Source of the DNA: Pseudomonas turukhanskensis
GTDB lineage: Bacteria; Pseudomonadota; Gammaproteobacteria; Pseudomonadales; Pseudomonadaceae
NCBI RefSeq assembly: GCF_027922365.1
Contig: NZ_BSFN01000008.1
Location: 1-64,000 of the forward strand
DNA: 64,000 bases
Direction: 5' to 3'
A program made the translations under genes and the position numbers. Under the pieces are notes generated by a model. That model worked only from the letters and a program-made list of their open reading frames with translations. It had not been told where the DNA came from and made no database searches. Positions 27,774 through 37,561 of the stretch are shown here, piece after piece (position 1 is the first letter of the stretch; the number at the start of each line of letters is the position of its first letter).

Positions 27774-27872
27774 GCTCGGCTCGCCTGAGCCTGGCTTTTA
27801 TATGCCTGGCATATTTCTAGCGACATGCAGTAGCCGTATGGCTAATTCTTTTGTTTCAGGAGCACCTAGCCC

Positions 27873-28265
27873 ATGAGTATGCAGGACCCGTTAGCGGACA
27901 TGCTAACTCGTATCCGTAATGCCCAGATGGCTGAAAAGTCCGTCGTAAGCATGCCGTCTTCCACGTTGAAGGTGGCTGTAGCCAAAGTCCTGAAGGACGA
28001 AGGTTACATCGCGGGTTTTCAGATCAGCAGCGATGTTAAGCCGCAGCTGTCCATCGAGCTGAAATATTTCGAAGGCCGTCCGGTCATCGAAGAAGTGAAG
28101 CGCGTCAGCCGTCCAGGCCTGCGCCAGTACAAGTCCGTTGATGATCTGCCAAAAGTTCGTGGCGGTCTCGGCGTTTCCATCGTCTCCACCAACAAAGGTG
28201 TGATGACGGATCGTGCTGCGCGCGCTGCCGGTGTCGGTGGCGAAGTGCTCTGCACCGTGTTCTAA
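27873..28265 (+). CDS. rpsH: 30S ribosomal protein S8
   Basis: Central-domain 16S-binding protein and spc repressor in E. coli. 130 residues, [17 protein letters not shown] start and [26 protein letters not shown] end. Here it is the first gene of a transcript of its own, so an S8 target in its roughly 95-nt leader is possible (inference). Confidence 0.98.
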   Translation: MSMQDPLADMLTRIRNAQMAEKSVVSMPSSTLKVAVAKVLKDEGYIAGFQISSDVKPQLSIELKYFEGRPVIEEVKRVSRPGLRQYKSVDDLPKVRGGLGVSIVSTNKGVMTDRAARAAGVGGEVLCTVF

Positions 28266-28277
28266 GGGGGGATAAGC

Positions 28278-28811
28278 ATGTCTCGCGTTGCTAAAAACCC
28301 CGTTAAGCTGCCAGCTGGTGTCGAGATCAAACTCGCCGGCCAACAGCTCTCGGTGAAGGGTGCCAAAGGCGCTCTCGAACTGAACGTTCATTCGTCCGTT
28401 GAAATTGTTGAGGAAGCTGGTGAGCTGCGTTTCGCTGCTCGCAATGGCGACCAACAAACTCGTGCAATGGCCGGTACCACCCGTGCGTTGGTGAACAACA
28501 TGGTAATCGGCGTCAGCCAAGGCTTCGAGCGCAAGCTGCAGCTGGTTGGTGTTGGTTACAAGGCTCAGGCTAAAGGCGAAATCCTTTCCCTGGCACTTGG
28601 CTTCTCGCACCCGGTGGATTACGAACTGCCACAAGGCGTTACCGCAGAAACTCCTAGCCAAACCGATATCCTGATCAAGGGCATCGATAAGCAGCTGGTA
28701 GGTCAAGTGGCCGCTGAGATCCGTGACTTCCGTCCGCCAGAGCCTTACAAAGGTAAAGGTGTGCGTTACGCAGACGAAGTCGTCCGCCGTAAAGAAGCGA
28801 AGAAGAAGTAG
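28278..28811 (+). CDS. rplF: 50S ribosomal protein L6
   Basis: Binds near the sarcin-ricin loop and factor-binding centre. 177 residues, [20 protein letters not shown] start and the C-terminal [24 protein letters not shown] signature. Confidence 0.98.
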   Translation: MSRVAKNPVKLPAGVEIKLAGQQLSVKGAKGALELNVHSSVEIVEEAGELRFAARNGDQQTRAMAGTTRALVNNMVIGVSQGFERKLQLVGVGYKAQAKGEILSLALGFSHPVDYELPQGVTAETPSQTDILIKGIDKQLVGQVAAEIRDFRPPEPYKGKGVRYADEVVRRKEAKKK

Positions 28812-28821
28812 GGCATAGCAA

Positions 28822-29172
28822 ATGACCGACAAAAAAGTTACTCGACTGCGTCGCGCTCGCAAAGCACGCCTGAAAATGCACGAGCTAGAAGCCGTGCGTC
28901 TCTGCGTGTACCGCTCTTCGCAGCACATTTACGCCCAGGTCATCTCGGCCGACGGCAGCAAAGTCCTGGCAAGCGCTTCGACTTTGGACAAGGATCTGCG
29001 TACTGGTGCCACTGGCAACATCGACGCGGCCACGAAAGTTGGCCAACTGGTTGCTGAGCGTGCGAAAGCCGCTGGCGTCACTCAGGTGGCATTCGACCGT
29101 TCTGGCTTCAAGTACCACGGCCGCGTCAAGGCGCTGGCTGATGCTGCTCGTGAAGGCGGGCTGGAGTTCTAA
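28822..29172 (+). CDS. rplR: 50S ribosomal protein L18
   Basis: 5S rRNA-binding central-protuberance protein. 116 residues with [16 protein letters not shown] and the C-terminal [26 protein letters not shown] signature (split here in mid-protein at about residue 95). Confidence 0.98.
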   Translation: MTDKKVTRLRRARKARLKMHELEAVRLCVYRSSQHIYAQVISADGSKVLASASTLDKDLRTGATGNIDAATKVGQLVAERAKAAGVTQVAFDRSGFKYHGRVKALADAAREGGLEF

Positions 29173-29175
29173 GTT

Positions 29176-29697
29176 ATGGCAAATAACGATCAAAGACGCG
29201 ACAGCCGCGACAACGGCAACGACGAAGGCTACATCGAGAAGCTGGTTCAGGTTAATCGCGTAGCTAAAACCGTAAAAGGCGGCCGTATCTTCACTTTCAC
29301 CGCGTTGACCGTGGTAGGTGATGGCAAGGGCCGTGTTGGTTTCGGTCGCGGTAAATCCCGCGAAGTGCCAGCCGCTATCCAGAAAGCTATGGAAGCTGCT
29401 CGTCGCAACATGATTCAAGTGGACCTGAACGGCACCACTCTGCAGTACGCAATGAAGTCTGCTCATGGCGCCTCCAAGGTGTACATGCAGCCTGCTTCTG
29501 AAGGTACCGGTATCATCGCTGGCGGCGCTATGCGTGCTGTCCTCGAGGTTGCTGGCGTGCAGAACGTGTTGGCCAAGTGCTACGGCTCGACTAACCCGGT
29601 AAACGTGGTTCACGCCACTTTCAAAGGTTTGAAAGCTATGCAATCCCCAGGTTCTATTGCTGCCAAGCGCGGCAAGAGCGTTGAGGAGATCCGCTGA
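29176..29697 (+). CDS. rpsE: 30S ribosomal protein S5
   Basis: Decoding-fidelity and mRNA-entry protein. 173 residues: double-stranded RNA-binding fold ([19 protein letters not shown]) and [20 protein letters not shown]. From memory the P. aeruginosa protein is about 166 residues; the difference lies in a charged N-terminal extension ([16 protein letters not shown]). Confidence 0.97.
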   Translation: MANNDQRRDSRDNGNDEGYIEKLVQVNRVAKTVKGGRIFTFTALTVVGDGKGRVGFGRGKSREVPAAIQKAMEAARRNMIQVDLNGTTLQYAMKSAHGASKVYMQPASEGTGIIAGGAMRAVLEVAGVQNVLAKCYGSTNPVNVVHATFKGLKAMQSPGSIAAKRGKSVEEIR

Positions 29698-29699
29698 TC

Positions 29700-29876
29700 A
29701 TGGCTACCGTAAAAGTAACGCTGATCAAGAGCACCGCCGGCCGTATCCCTAACCACATTCTGTGCGTTAAGGGTTTGGGTCTGCGCCGCATCGGTCACAC
29801 TGTAGAAGTCCTGGATACTCCGGCTAACCGCGGGATGATCAACAAGGCCTACTACATGCTGCGAGTTGAGGGTTAA
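29700..29876 (+). CDS. rpmD: 50S ribosomal protein L30
   Basis: 58 residues, translated from ATG at 29700: [20 protein letters not shown] at the start and [13 protein letters not shown] at the end. It lies two bases after rpsE and three before rplO, in the universal rpsE-rpmD-rplO order. Confidence 0.97.
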   Translation: MATVKVTLIKSTAGRIPNHILCVKGLGLRRIGHTVEVLDTPANRGMINKAYYMLRVEG

Positions 29877-29879
29877 CAC

Positions 29880-30314
29880 ATGTACCTGAACGATCTGAGT
29901 CCTGCGCCGGGTTCCCGTCGCGAGAAGCACCGTCCGGGCCGTGGTATCGGTAGCGGTTTGGGTAAGACTGGTGGCCGCGGCCACAAAGGTCAGACCTCCC
30001 GCTCCGGTGGCACCATCGCTCCGGGTTTTGAAGGCGGTCAACAGCCGCTGCATCGTCGTCTGCCGAAGTTCGGCTTCGTCTCCCTTAAGGCTATGGATCG
30101 TGCAGAAGTTCGCACCTCCGAGCTGAATAAAGTGCAAGGCGACGTTGTGACTTTGCAGTCCCTGAAGGATGCCAACCTGATTAATCAAAACGTACAGCGC
30201 GTGAAGGTAATGCTGTCCGGTGAGATTACTCGTGCGGTAACCCTCAAAGGTATCGCGGCCACCAAAGGTGCGCGCGCGGCTATCGAAGCAGCTGGCGGCA
30301 AATTCGAGGAATAA
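29880..30314 (+). CDS. rplO: 50S ribosomal protein L15
   Basis: Late-assembly protein spanning 23S domains. 144 residues with the glycine-rich [20 protein letters not shown] terminus. It abuts secY directly: the stop is followed by the secY ATG with no spacer. Confidence 0.98.
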   Translation: MYLNDLSPAPGSRREKHRPGRGIGSGLGKTGGRGHKGQTSRSGGTIAPGFEGGQQPLHRRLPKFGFVSLKAMDRAEVRTSELNKVQGDVVTLQSLKDANLINQNVQRVKVMLSGEITRAVTLKGIAATKGARAAIEAAGGKFEE

Positions 30315-31643
30315 ATGGCTAAGCAAGGTGCTCTCTCAGCGCTCAGCAATGGCGGGTTATCCGAGCTCTGGGCTCGTCTGCGCTTTCTCCTTATGGCGAT
30401 CATCGTCTATCGAGTAGGTGCTCACATCCCAGTTCCAGGTATCAATCCGGACCGGTTGGCGGATCTGTTTCGGCAGAACGAGGGGACCATTCTTAGCTTG
30501 TTCAACATGTTTTCCGGCGGCGCGCTGGAGCGTATGAGTATTTTTGCACTGGGGATCATGCCGTACATTTCGGCGTCGATCATCATGCAGCTCATGACCG
30601 CTGTCAGCCCGCAGTTGGAGCAGTTGAAGAAGGAAGGTGAATCTGGCCGTCGCAAGATCAGCCAGTACACCCGCTACGGCACCTTGATTCTGGCTTTTGT
30701 ACAGGCGACCGGCATGTCCGTTGGTCTGGCCGGTCAAGGTGTAGCGTTCTCGGGCGATTTCGGCTTTCACTTCGTGGCAGTCAGCACGTTTGTTGCTGGT
30801 GCCATGTTCATGATGTGGCTGGGTGAGCAGATCACTGAGCGCGGTGTCGGTAACGGCATCTCGATGTTGATCTTCTCAGGTATTGTCGCTGGTTTGCCGC
30901 GTGCAATTGGGCAGTCTTTCGAGTCTGCGCGTCAGGGTGATATCAACATCTTCGCCTTGGTTGCAATCGGTCTTCTCGCGGTAGCGATCATCGGTTTTGT
31001 GGTGTTCATTGAGCGTGGTCAGCGCCGTATTGCTGTTCACTACGCCAAGCGTCAGCAGGGCCGCAAGGTCTTCGCTGCGCAGACTAGCCACCTGCCTTTG
31101 AAGGTGAACATGGCCGGCGTTATCCCGGCTATTTTTGCCAGTAGCCTTCTGTTGTTCCCGGCTTCGCTGGGCGCCTGGTTTGGTCAGTCTGCAGGTTTGG
31201 GCTGGCTTCAGGATGTTTCACAGGCTATCGCTCCTGGTCAGCCGTTGAATATCTTGCTGTTTAGTGCGGGGATCGTTTTCTTCTGCTTCTTCTACACAGC
31301 GTTGATGTTCAACCCGAAAGACGTAGCGGAAAACCTGAAGAAGTCTGGTGCCTTTATTCCTGGCATCCGTCCTGGTGAGCAATCGGCGCGCTATATCGAT
31401 GGCGTGTTGACTCGCTTAACCATGTTCGGTGCTTTGTACATGATGGCTGTTTGCTTGTTGCCCCAGTTCCTGGTGGTTGCTGCAAATGTGCCGTTCTACC
31501 TTGGCGGGACCTCGTTGCTGATCGTGGTTGTGGTTGTGATGGACTTTATGTCCCAAGTACAATCGCACCTCGTTTCACACCAGTACGAATCCCTGATGAA
31601 GAAAGCCAACCTGAAGGGCTACGGCAACGGCATGCTCCGTTAA
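30315..31643 (+). CDS. secY: preprotein translocase subunit SecY
   Basis: Channel-forming subunit of the SecYEG translocon, 442 residues with about ten membrane segments. Signatures include [13 protein letters not shown], the plug region near residues 60-75, [14 protein letters not shown] and the cytoplasmic loop [14 protein letters not shown]. Its partner secE is at 4535. Embedded between rplO and rpmJ as in other proteobacteria. Confidence 0.98.
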
Positions 31644-31671
31644 TGTGTCCATAAGGTTCGAGGAGTTGGTG

Positions 31672-31788
31672 ATGAAAGTTCGTGCATCGGTGAAAAAGCT
31701 GTGCCGCAACTGCAAAATTATTCGCCGTGAAGGTGTCGTGCGAGTTATCTGCAGTGCAGAACCGCGTCACAAGCAGCGCCAAGGCTGA
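31672..31788 (+). CDS. rpmJ: 50S ribosomal protein L36 (zinc-binding form)
   Basis: 38 residues, [20 protein letters not shown] at the start. Cys11, Cys14, Cys27 and His33 form the zinc ribbon, so this is the C+ paralogue. ATG at 31672 follows AGGAG. A hairpin and new promoter come next. Confidence 0.97.
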
Positions 31789-31808
31789 GTGTGATCAAAA
31801 GCTATAAG

Positions 31809-31836
31809 CCCGGCAGCTAGTGCGCTGTCGGGTTGC
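31809..31836 (+). terminator. hairpin after rpmJ, probable weak terminator
   Basis: CCCGGCAGC (31809-31817) pairs with GCTGTCGGG (31824-31832) with one G-T pair and a 6-nt loop. The following tail (TTGCTTATTTGTT) is T-rich but interrupted, so read-through is likely. Confidence 0.55.
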
Positions 31837-31861
31837 TTATTTGTTATTACAGCGTTAATAT
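31833..31861 (+). promoter_or_regulatory. candidate sigma70 promoter of the alpha operon
   Basis: TTGCTT (31833-31838) at the base of the hairpin, 17-bp spacer, TAATAT (31856-31861), then a GC-rich discriminator (CTTGCGCCC). Start would be near 31868, about 52 nt before rpsM. Confidence 0.65.
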
Positions 31862-31919
31862 CTTGCGCCCTTTTCTTGGCTTCCGGGGCGTAGGTAGCTG
31901 TCAATTGGAGTTTCATTGA

Positions 31920-32276
31920 ATGGCCCGTATTGCAGGCGTCAACATTCCAGATAACAAGCATACTGTTATCTCGCTGACCTACATCTTCGGTGTTGGTCGC
32001 ACAACTGCGCAGAAAATTTGCGCAACCACCGGGGTTAACCCGGCGGCAAAGATCAAAGATCTGAGCGATGAGCAGATTGAACTTCTGCGTGGCGAAGTGG
32101 CAAAGGTAAACACCGAAGGTGACCTGCGTCGTGAAGTCAACATGAAAATCAAGCGCTTGATGGACCTGGGTTGCTATCGCGGCCTGCGTCATCGTCGCGG
32201 CCTTCCGGTTCGCGGTCAGCGTACCAAGACCAACGCACGTACCCGTAAGGGTCCGCGTAAGCCGATCCGCAAGTAA
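31920..32276 (+). CDS. rpsM: 30S ribosomal protein S13
   Basis: Head protein contacting P-site tRNA and the 50S bridge. 118 residues with [20 protein letters not shown] and the basic tail [20 protein letters not shown]. First gene of the alpha operon (S13, S11, S4, alpha, L17). Confidence 0.98.
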   Translation: MARIAGVNIPDNKHTVISLTYIFGVGRTTAQKICATTGVNPAAKIKDLSDEQIELLRGEVAKVNTEGDLRREVNMKIKRLMDLGCYRGLRHRRGLPVRGQRTKTNARTRKGPRKPIRK

Positions 32277-32306
32277 TCGCACCCGCGAATCGACAGGAAT
32301 CTAGTC

Positions 32307-32696
32307 ATGGCAAAACCTGCTGCTCGTCCTCGTAAAAAAGTCAAAAAGACAGTGGTTGATGGCATCGCCCACATCCACGCGTCTTTCAATAACACCATTG
32401 TGACCATTACCGATCGTCAAGGTAACGCCCTGTCCTGGGCTACCTCTGGTGGTTCGGGTTTCCGCGGTTCACGCAAGTCCACTCCGTTTGCTGCTCAAGT
32501 AGCTGCTGAACGTGCTGGTCAAGCTGCGCTGGAATACGGCCTGAAAAACCTCGACGTGAACGTCAAGGGCCCAGGTCCGGGTCGTGAGTCCGCTGTCCGT
32601 GCATTGAACGGCTGCGGTTACAAGATCGCCAGCATCACCGACGTGACGCCAATCCCGCATAACGGGTGCCGTCCGCCGAAGAAGCGTCGCGTGTAA
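32307..32696 (+). CDS. rpsK: 30S ribosomal protein S11
   Basis: Platform protein near the mRNA exit. 129 residues, [20 protein letters not shown] and the C-terminal [18 protein letters not shown] signature. Confidence 0.98.
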   Translation: MAKPAARPRKKVKKTVVDGIAHIHASFNNTIVTITDRQGNALSWATSGGSGFRGSRKSTPFAAQVAAERAGQAALEYGLKNLDVNVKGPGPGRESAVRALNGCGYKIASITDVTPIPHNGCRPPKKRRV

Positions 32697-32713
32697 TCAG
32701 GAGACAGTAGAAA

Positions 32714-33334
32714 ATGGCTCGTTACATTGGTCCCAAATGCAAACTGTCCCGTCGTGAAGGCACTGACCTGTTTCTGAAGAGCGGCGTTCGCGCTCTGGAA
32801 TCTAAGTGCAACATCGAGGCAGCCCCCGGTATCCACGGTCAGCGTCGTGGTCGCCAATCCGATTACGGTACCCAACTGCGTGAAAAGCAGAAGGTCCGTC
32901 GTATCTATGGCGTGCTCGAGCGTCAATTCAGCGGTTACTACAAAGAAGCTGCCGGCAAGAAAGGCGCTACTGGTGAGAACCTGCTGCAACTGCTCGAATG
33001 CCGTCTGGATAACGTTGTATACCGTATGGGCTTTGGCGCTACCCGTGCTGAATCCCGTCAGCTGGTTTCGCATAAAGCGATCAGCATCAACGGTAAAACT
33101 GTAAACATCCCGTCCTACCAGGTTCGTGCTGGTGACGTGGTTGCAGTTCGCGAGAAATCGAAGAATCAGCTGCGCATTGTTCAAGCTCTTGAGCTGTGTG
33201 CCCAGCGTGGCCGCGTTGAGTGGGTCGAAGTTGACACTGAGAAGAAATCGGGCGTTTTCAAAAGCGTTCCAGCTCGCAGTGACCTCTCCGCTGACATCAA
33301 CGAAAGCCTGATTGTCGAGCTCTACTCCAAGTAA
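32714..33334 (+). CDS. rpsD: 30S ribosomal protein S4
   Basis: 16S assembly initiator; in E. coli it represses the alpha operon at an rpsM leader pseudoknot. 206 residues with [20 protein letters not shown] and an S4 RNA-binding domain ([20 protein letters not shown]). The short rpsM leader here leaves little room for the E. coli pseudoknot. Confidence 0.98.
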   Translation: MARYIGPKCKLSRREGTDLFLKSGVRALESKCNIEAAPGIHGQRRGRQSDYGTQLREKQKVRRIYGVLERQFSGYYKEAAGKKGATGENLLQLLECRLDNVVYRMGFGATRAESRQLVSHKAISINGKTVNIPSYQVRAGDVVAVREKSKNQLRIVQALELCAQRGRVEWVEVDTEKKSGVFKSVPARSDLSADINESLIVELYSK

Positions 33335-33356
33335 GGGCTAGAAAATAGGTGCATCC

Positions 33357-34358
33357 ATGCAGATTTCGGTAAATGAGTTCCTGACCCCCCGCCATATCGA
33401 TGTGCAGGTGGTCAGTCCGACCCGCGCTAAAATCACTCTCGAGCCTCTCGAGCGTGGTTTTGGCCACACTTTGGGCAACGCGCTGCGTCGCATTTTGTTG
33501 TCCTCAATGCCTGGCTGTGCAGTAGTCGAGGCCGAGATTGACGGTGTACTCCACGAGTACAGCGCCATCGAAGGTGTACAGGAAGACGTAATTGAAATCC
33601 TGCTCAACCTGAAAGGTCTGGCTATTAAGTTGCACGGTCGTGACGAAGTGACTCTGACACTGGCGAAGAAGGGCTCGGGCGTTGTTACCGCTGCCGATAT
33701 TCAGCTGGATCATGATGTCGAGATCGTCAATGGTGATCACGTTATTGCCAACCTGGCTTCTAACGGCGCACTGAACATGAAGCTCACTGTGGCTCGTGGT
33801 CGCGGCTATGAGCCTGCTGATTCGCGTCAGAGTGATGAAGACGAAAGCCGCAGCATCGGTCGCTTGCAGCTGGACTCCTCTTTCAGCCCTGTGCGCCGTG
33901 TGGCGTACGTTGTTGAAAACGCCCGTGTTGAGCAGCGTACTAACCTTGACAAGCTGGTTATTGACCTGGAAACCAACGGTACCCTGGATCCTGAAGAGGC
34001 TATCCGTCGTGCTGCAACCATTCTGCAACAGCAGTTGGCTGCGTTCGTCGACCTCAAAGGTGACAGTGAGCCAGTGGTAATCGAGCAGGAAGACGAGATC
34101 GATCCGATCCTGCTGCGTCCGGTTGATGATCTGGAACTGACCGTTCGTTCGGCCAACTGCCTCAAGGCGGAGAACATCTACTACATCGGCGACCTGATTC
34201 AGCGCACCGAAGTAGAGCTGTTGAAAACTCCGAACTTGGGCAAAAAGTCCCTGACTGAGATCAAGGACGTGCTGGCCTCTCGTGGTCTTTCTCTCGGTAT
34301 GCGCCTGGACAACTGGCCACCGGCAAGTCTTAAGAAGGACGACAAGGCGACTGCCTGA
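33357..34358 (+). CDS. rpoA: DNA-directed RNA polymerase subunit alpha
   Basis: 333 residues. The N-terminal domain (1-230) carries the assembly signature [21 protein letters not shown] flexible linker leads to the C-terminal domain (about 250-320, [22 protein letters not shown], [16 protein letters not shown]), which contacts UP elements and activators. Confidence 0.99.
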   Translation: MQISVNEFLTPRHIDVQVVSPTRAKITLEPLERGFGHTLGNALRRILLSSMPGCAVVEAEIDGVLHEYSAIEGVQEDVIEILLNLKGLAIKLHGRDEVTLTLAKKGSGVVTAADIQLDHDVEIVNGDHVIANLASNGALNMKLTVARGRGYEPADSRQSDEDESRSIGRLQLDSSFSPVRRVAYVVENARVEQRTNLDKLVIDLETNGTLDPEEAIRRAATILQQQLAAFVDLKGDSEPVVIEQEDEIDPILLRPVDDLELTVRSANCLKAENIYYIGDLIQRTEVELLKTPNLGKKSLTEIKDVLASRGLSLGMRLDNWPPASLKKDDKATA

Positions 34359-34400
34359 TCGTCGTAATCACCGAACGTAAGTTTGGTAAGGAATTGAACC

Positions 34401-34787
34401 ATGCGTCATCGTAAGAGTGGTCGTCACCTGAGCCGCACTAGCGCTCACCGCAAGGCCATGTTTCAAAACATGGCGGTGTCGCTGTTTGAGCACGAGCTGA
34501 TCAAAACGACCCTGCCTAAGGCCAAGGAACTGCGTCGCGTAGCCGAGCCGCTGATCACCTTGGCTAAAGAAGATAGTTTGGCAAACCGCCGTCTGGCCTT
34601 CGACCGTACTCGTTCGAAAGCCATCGTTGGTAAGCTGTTCAACGACCTGGGCAAGCGCTACGCCACCCGTCAGGGCGGTTACCTGCGTATTCTCAAGTGC
34701 GGTTTCCGCGCTGGCGACAATGCTCCAATGGCTTATGTTGAGCTGGTTGACCGTCCGGTCGGCGGCGCAGCTGTAGACGCTGAGTAA
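34401..34787 (+). CDS. rplQ: 50S ribosomal protein L17
   Basis: 128 residues, [20 protein letters not shown] start. Last gene of the alpha operon and of the superblock, followed by a strong terminator. Confidence 0.98.
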   Translation: MRHRKSGRHLSRTSAHRKAMFQNMAVSLFEHELIKTTLPKAKELRRVAEPLITLAKEDSLANRRLAFDRTRSKAIVGKLFNDLGKRYATRQGGYLRILKCGFRAGDNAPMAYVELVDRPVGGAAVDAE

Positions 34788-34802
34788 GTCGTAGGTTGTA
34801 AG

Positions 34803-34831
34803 GAAAAACCGGGCTTTGGCCCGGTTTTTTT
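34803..34831 (+). terminator. terminator after rplQ
   Basis: AAAAACCGGGC and GCCCGGTTTTT pair around TTTG and continue into a T-run. Confidence 0.92.
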
Positions 34832-34852
34832 GTGCTTTTAAAAACACAAGCT

Positions 34853-34923
34853 ATAGATCTCCTTAGGCCAAAAGTATTTGTCTATCGATAGTCTGCATTT
34901 AATGAATTATCTATAGCTGATAG
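34853..34923 (+). promoter_or_regulatory. AT-rich katA upstream region with ATAG/CTAT tetrads
   Basis: Several ATAG and CTAT tetrads occur, including the palindrome CTATCGATAG (34882-34891), CTATAG (34911-34916) and a further ATAG (34920-34923). OxyR sites are built from ATAG/CTAT tetrads at 11-bp steps. Here the 11-bp register is not kept, so OxyR binding is only a possibility. Confidence 0.3.
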
Positions 34924-34984
34924 CCAACATTAATCTCTTCTGCAACGCCGGGCGACGCCGGTTGGTTATGACCAGGAGAGAGAA

Positions 34985-36433
34985 ATGAGCCAGTCCCCTA
35001 TCCTCACGACTGCAAGCGGTGCGCCGGTTGCCGACAATCAGAATTCCCGTTCCGCTGGCCCCCGTGGCCCGTTACTCTTGGACGACTTTCACCTGGTAGA
35101 AAAGCTCGCACACTTCAACCGCGAGGTCATTCCAGAGCGCCGCGTTCACGCCAAGGGCTCGGGCGCATACGGTACGTTTACCGTCACCCGCGATATCAGC
35201 GCGCTCAGCCACGCCAAGCTGTTCGAAAACGTAGGCAAGCAAACGCCGATGTTCTTGCGCTTCTCAACCGTAGGTGGCGAGCGGGGTTCTGCCGATACTG
35301 AGCGCGATCCGCGCGGCTTTGCTGTGAAGTTTTACACCGAAGAGGGCAACTGGGACATCGTCGGCAATAACACGCCTGTGTTCTTTATCCGCGACCCGCT
35401 GAAGTTTCCCGACTTTATCCACACCCAAAAGCGCCTGCCGCAAAGCAATCTGAAAAGCCCGCAGATGATGTGGGACTTTTGGTCGCTGTCGCCCGAGTCG
35501 CTCCATCAGGTCACCATCCTGTTTTCCGATCGGGGCATTCCTGACGGCTACCGGTTTATGCATGGCTTCGGCAGCCACACCTTTAGTCTGATCAATGCCA
35601 AGGGTGAGCGTCACTGGGTGAAGTGGCATTACAAAAGCCAGCAGGGCATCAAAAACCTGTCGCCGACTGCAGCTGCTCACTTGGCCGGCACCGATCCTGA
35701 TTACGCTCAGCGGGATCTGTTTGGTGCCATCGAGCGCGGCGATTTCCCAAAATGGACAGTGTGCATTCAGGTGATGAGCGAAGCTCAGGCCGCTGCGCAC
35801 CGCGAAAACCCGTTCGACGTGACCAAAACATGGTCGCAGAAAGAATTCCCGCTGATGGAAGTAGGCGAAATCGAACTGAACCGTAATCCGCAGAACTACT
35901 TCGCCGAGGTTGAGCAGGCCGCCTTCGCGCCGAGCAATGTTGTGCCGGGTGTCGGTCTGTCGCCCGACCGCATGCTCCAGGGGCGTGTGTTTGCCTACGC
36001 GGACGCACACCGCTATCGCATTGGTACCAATCACCAGCAACTGCCGGTTAACGCCGCCCGGTCGCCGGTGAACAACTATCAGCGCGATGGCGCCATGCGT
36101 TTCGATGGCAATGGCGGTGCGGCGCCGCACTACGAGCCCAACAGCTACGACAGTGCGCCGAAGCAGGCACCGCAATACCGCGAGCCAGCATTGGCTCTGG
36201 AAGGCGCAGCAGACCGGTACGATCACCGCACCGACAGCGATTACTACAGCCAGGCCGGTGCATTGTTCCGCTTGATGAATTCCGAGCAACAGGCGTTGCT
36301 GATCAGCAATATCGCCGGCGCCATGCAAAGTGTCAGCGAGGAGGTTCAACTGCGTCAGTTGGCGCATTTCAGCAAGGCAGATGCGGCCTATGGCCGGGGC
36401 GTTGCCAAGGCGCTGGGCTTGAACCTGGAGTAG
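34985..36433 (+). CDS. katA: monofunctional haem catalase
   Basis: Dismutates hydrogen peroxide to water and oxygen. 482 residues, the size of small-subunit clade 3 catalases. Distal His at residue 55 ([14 protein letters not shown]), distal Asn in [15 protein letters not shown] (about 128), and the proximal haem tyrosine in [12 protein letters not shown]. Strong ribosome site AGGAGAGAG before ATG 34985. No signal peptide, so cytoplasmic. It occupies the position after rplQ where P. aeruginosa has katA, but the bfrA and uvrA genes that follow there are absent. Confidence 0.93.
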   Translation: MSQSPILTTASGAPVADNQNSRSAGPRGPLLLDDFHLVEKLAHFNREVIPERRVHAKGSGAYGTFTVTRDISALSHAKLFENVGKQTPMFLRFSTVGGERGSADTERDPRGFAVKFYTEEGNWDIVGNNTPVFFIRDPLKFPDFIHTQKRLPQSNLKSPQMMWDFWSLSPESLHQVTILFSDRGIPDGYRFMHGFGSHTFSLINAKGERHWVKWHYKSQQGIKNLSPTAAAHLAGTDPDYAQRDLFGAIERGDFPKWTVCIQVMSEAQAAAHRENPFDVTKTWSQKEFPLMEVGEIELNRNPQNYFAEVEQAAFAPSNVVPGVGLSPDRMLQGRVFAYADAHRYRIGTNHQQLPVNAARSPVNNYQRDGAMRFDGNGGAAPHYEPNSYDSAPKQAPQYREPALALEGAADRYDHRTDSDYYSQAGALFRLMNSEQQALLISNIAGAMQSVSEEVQLRQLAHFSKADAAYGRGVAKALGLNLE

Positions 36434-36446
36434 AAATCGGTAAACG

Positions 36447-36476
36447 AAAAAGGCGCCCCTGAAGGCGCCTTTTTTA
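36447..36476. terminator. bidirectional terminator between katA and trmL
   Basis: AAAAAGGCGCC and GGCGCCTTTTT pair around CCTGAA with A- and T-runs on both sides. It serves the two convergent genes. Confidence 0.92.
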
Positions 36477-36487
36477 TCTCTACAAAT

Positions 36488-36949
36488 CTAGTCCAGACTA
36501 AAGCCCAGCTGGCGCCAGCCCTCATACACCGCCACAGCGACAGTGTTGGACAGATTCAAGCTGCGACAATCTGGGCGCATGGGCAGGCGCAGGCGCTGCT
36601 CGGCTGGAACGGCGTCCAGTATCTCAGCCGGCAGCCCGCGGCTCTCCGGGCCAAACAGCAGCGCATCTCCCTTGGCAAACGTTGCCTCATGAAATGGATG
36701 TGATGCCTTTGTAGTGAACGCGAACAGCCTCGGCTGGCCAAGGCTCTCCAGGCAGCTGGTGAGGTCGCTATGGCGAGTCAGCGTGGCGTACTCGTGGTAA
36801 TCCAGCCCGGCGCGGCGCAGGCGTTTGTCGTCCAGCTCAAAGCCAATGGGCTCAATCAGGTGCAGACTGCATCCGCTATTGGCGCAGAGCCTGATAATGT
36901 TGCCGGTATTGGGGGGGATTTCCGGTTGGAACAGAATCACGTGAAACAT
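36488..36949 (-). CDS. trmL: tRNA (cytidine(34)-2'-O)-methyltransferase
   Basis: SPOUT-class enzyme that 2'-O-methylates the wobble base of certain tRNA-Leu. 153 residues, beginning [20 protein letters not shown]. Knot motifs are [13 protein letters not shown] and [23 protein letters not shown] near the C terminus. It faces katA across a shared terminator and is divergent from the next gene, their starts overlapping by 9 nt if that gene starts at 36941. Confidence 0.95.
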   Translation of the reverse strand: MFHVILFQPEIPPNTGNIIRLCANSGCSLHLIEPIGFELDDKRLRRAGLDYHEYATLTRHSDLTSCLESLGQPRLFAFTTKASHPFHEATFAKGDALLFGPESRGLPAEILDAVPAEQRLRLPMRPDCRSLNLSNTVAVAVYEGWRQLGFSLD

Positions 36950-37390
36950 GCACGACTCCGACTTGAGGGCGTCGAGGATTTTACCCCCGAAGCGCCGGAC
37001 CCGCGGCCGAAATTATTGGTTCGTGTGGTGGCTTCGTTGGCCCTGTTCGGTTTTCTGGTGGGCATGATGATTGGCCGCTTGCAGGACCCTTCACCCGTAC
37101 TGCTCGATGAGATCGTGGTCATCCCCGGTGGCCTGGAGCTTATGTTCGATGCTGAACCAAAAGTGCTCGCCGAGCACGTCGATGGTGCGCTGGTGATGCG
37201 CTTTGAGGCCGAGGGGAGTTCGCGTCAGGGCCAGCTGCAATTGGATGGCAGAAGCGTCAATTGGCGGCTTTTACGCAGTAAGGGAGGGTTGTTGCTGAAC
37301 CTAGTCGCGGCCCGCCCGCTGCAGGCCCAGTGGCGCGGTGCAGCGGAGGGTGGACGGTGGCGGCTGGTGATCAGCCTGGCTCCTGAATAG
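36941..37390 (+). CDS. small single-pass membrane protein of unknown function
   Basis: I do not recognise the family. From GTG 36941 the product is 149 residues: a short acidic/basic N terminus, one membrane helix (about 28-46, [17 protein letters not shown]), then about 100 residues with beta-like alternation ([26 protein letters not shown]) and a C-terminal [10 protein letters not shown]. Topology suggests a periplasmic domain. The frame stays open upstream to 36770 but that part is antisense to trmL. A gene of similar size sits between trmL and ntrC in other pseudomonads. Confidence 0.7.
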   Translation: MKHARLRLEGVEDFTPEAPDPRPKLLVRVVASLALFGFLVGMMIGRLQDPSPVLLDEIVVIPGGLELMFDAEPKVLAEHVDGALVMRFEAEGSSRQGQLQLDGRSVNWRLLRSKGGLLLNLVAARPLQAQWRGAAEGGRWRLVISLAPE

Positions 37391-37511
37391 GAGCGTGGAA
37401 TAAAAAAGGGGAATCCCCGGCCTGCCTGTACCAAGGTCCCCGAAAACTGGGGGTGTTTCGTTCCTACACTTAAAACTATGCAGGTGGTGTGCCAGTTTTA
37501 TTGCAGGGCAC

Positions 37512-37540
37512 AAAAAAGCGAGCTACGAGCTCGCTTTTTT
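37512..37540. terminator. bidirectional terminator between the membrane protein and ntrC
   Basis: AAAAAAGCGAGC and GCTCGCTTTTTT pair around TACGA. It serves both the rightward gene ending at 37390 and the leftward ntrBC unit. The stretch 37391-37511 otherwise shows no gene. Confidence 0.92.
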
Positions 37541-37561
37541 GTGGACGGATGAGGCGAGTGC

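Noticed and set aside
34853..34923. Confident OxyR operator
   Set aside because: The ATAG/CTAT tetrads do not keep the 11-bp spacing of a real OxyR site, so only a weak entry is kept.
36770..36940. A 57-codon N-terminal extension of the small membrane protein
   Set aside because: It lies antisense to trmL and reads as random text; the membrane segment and likely start are downstream.
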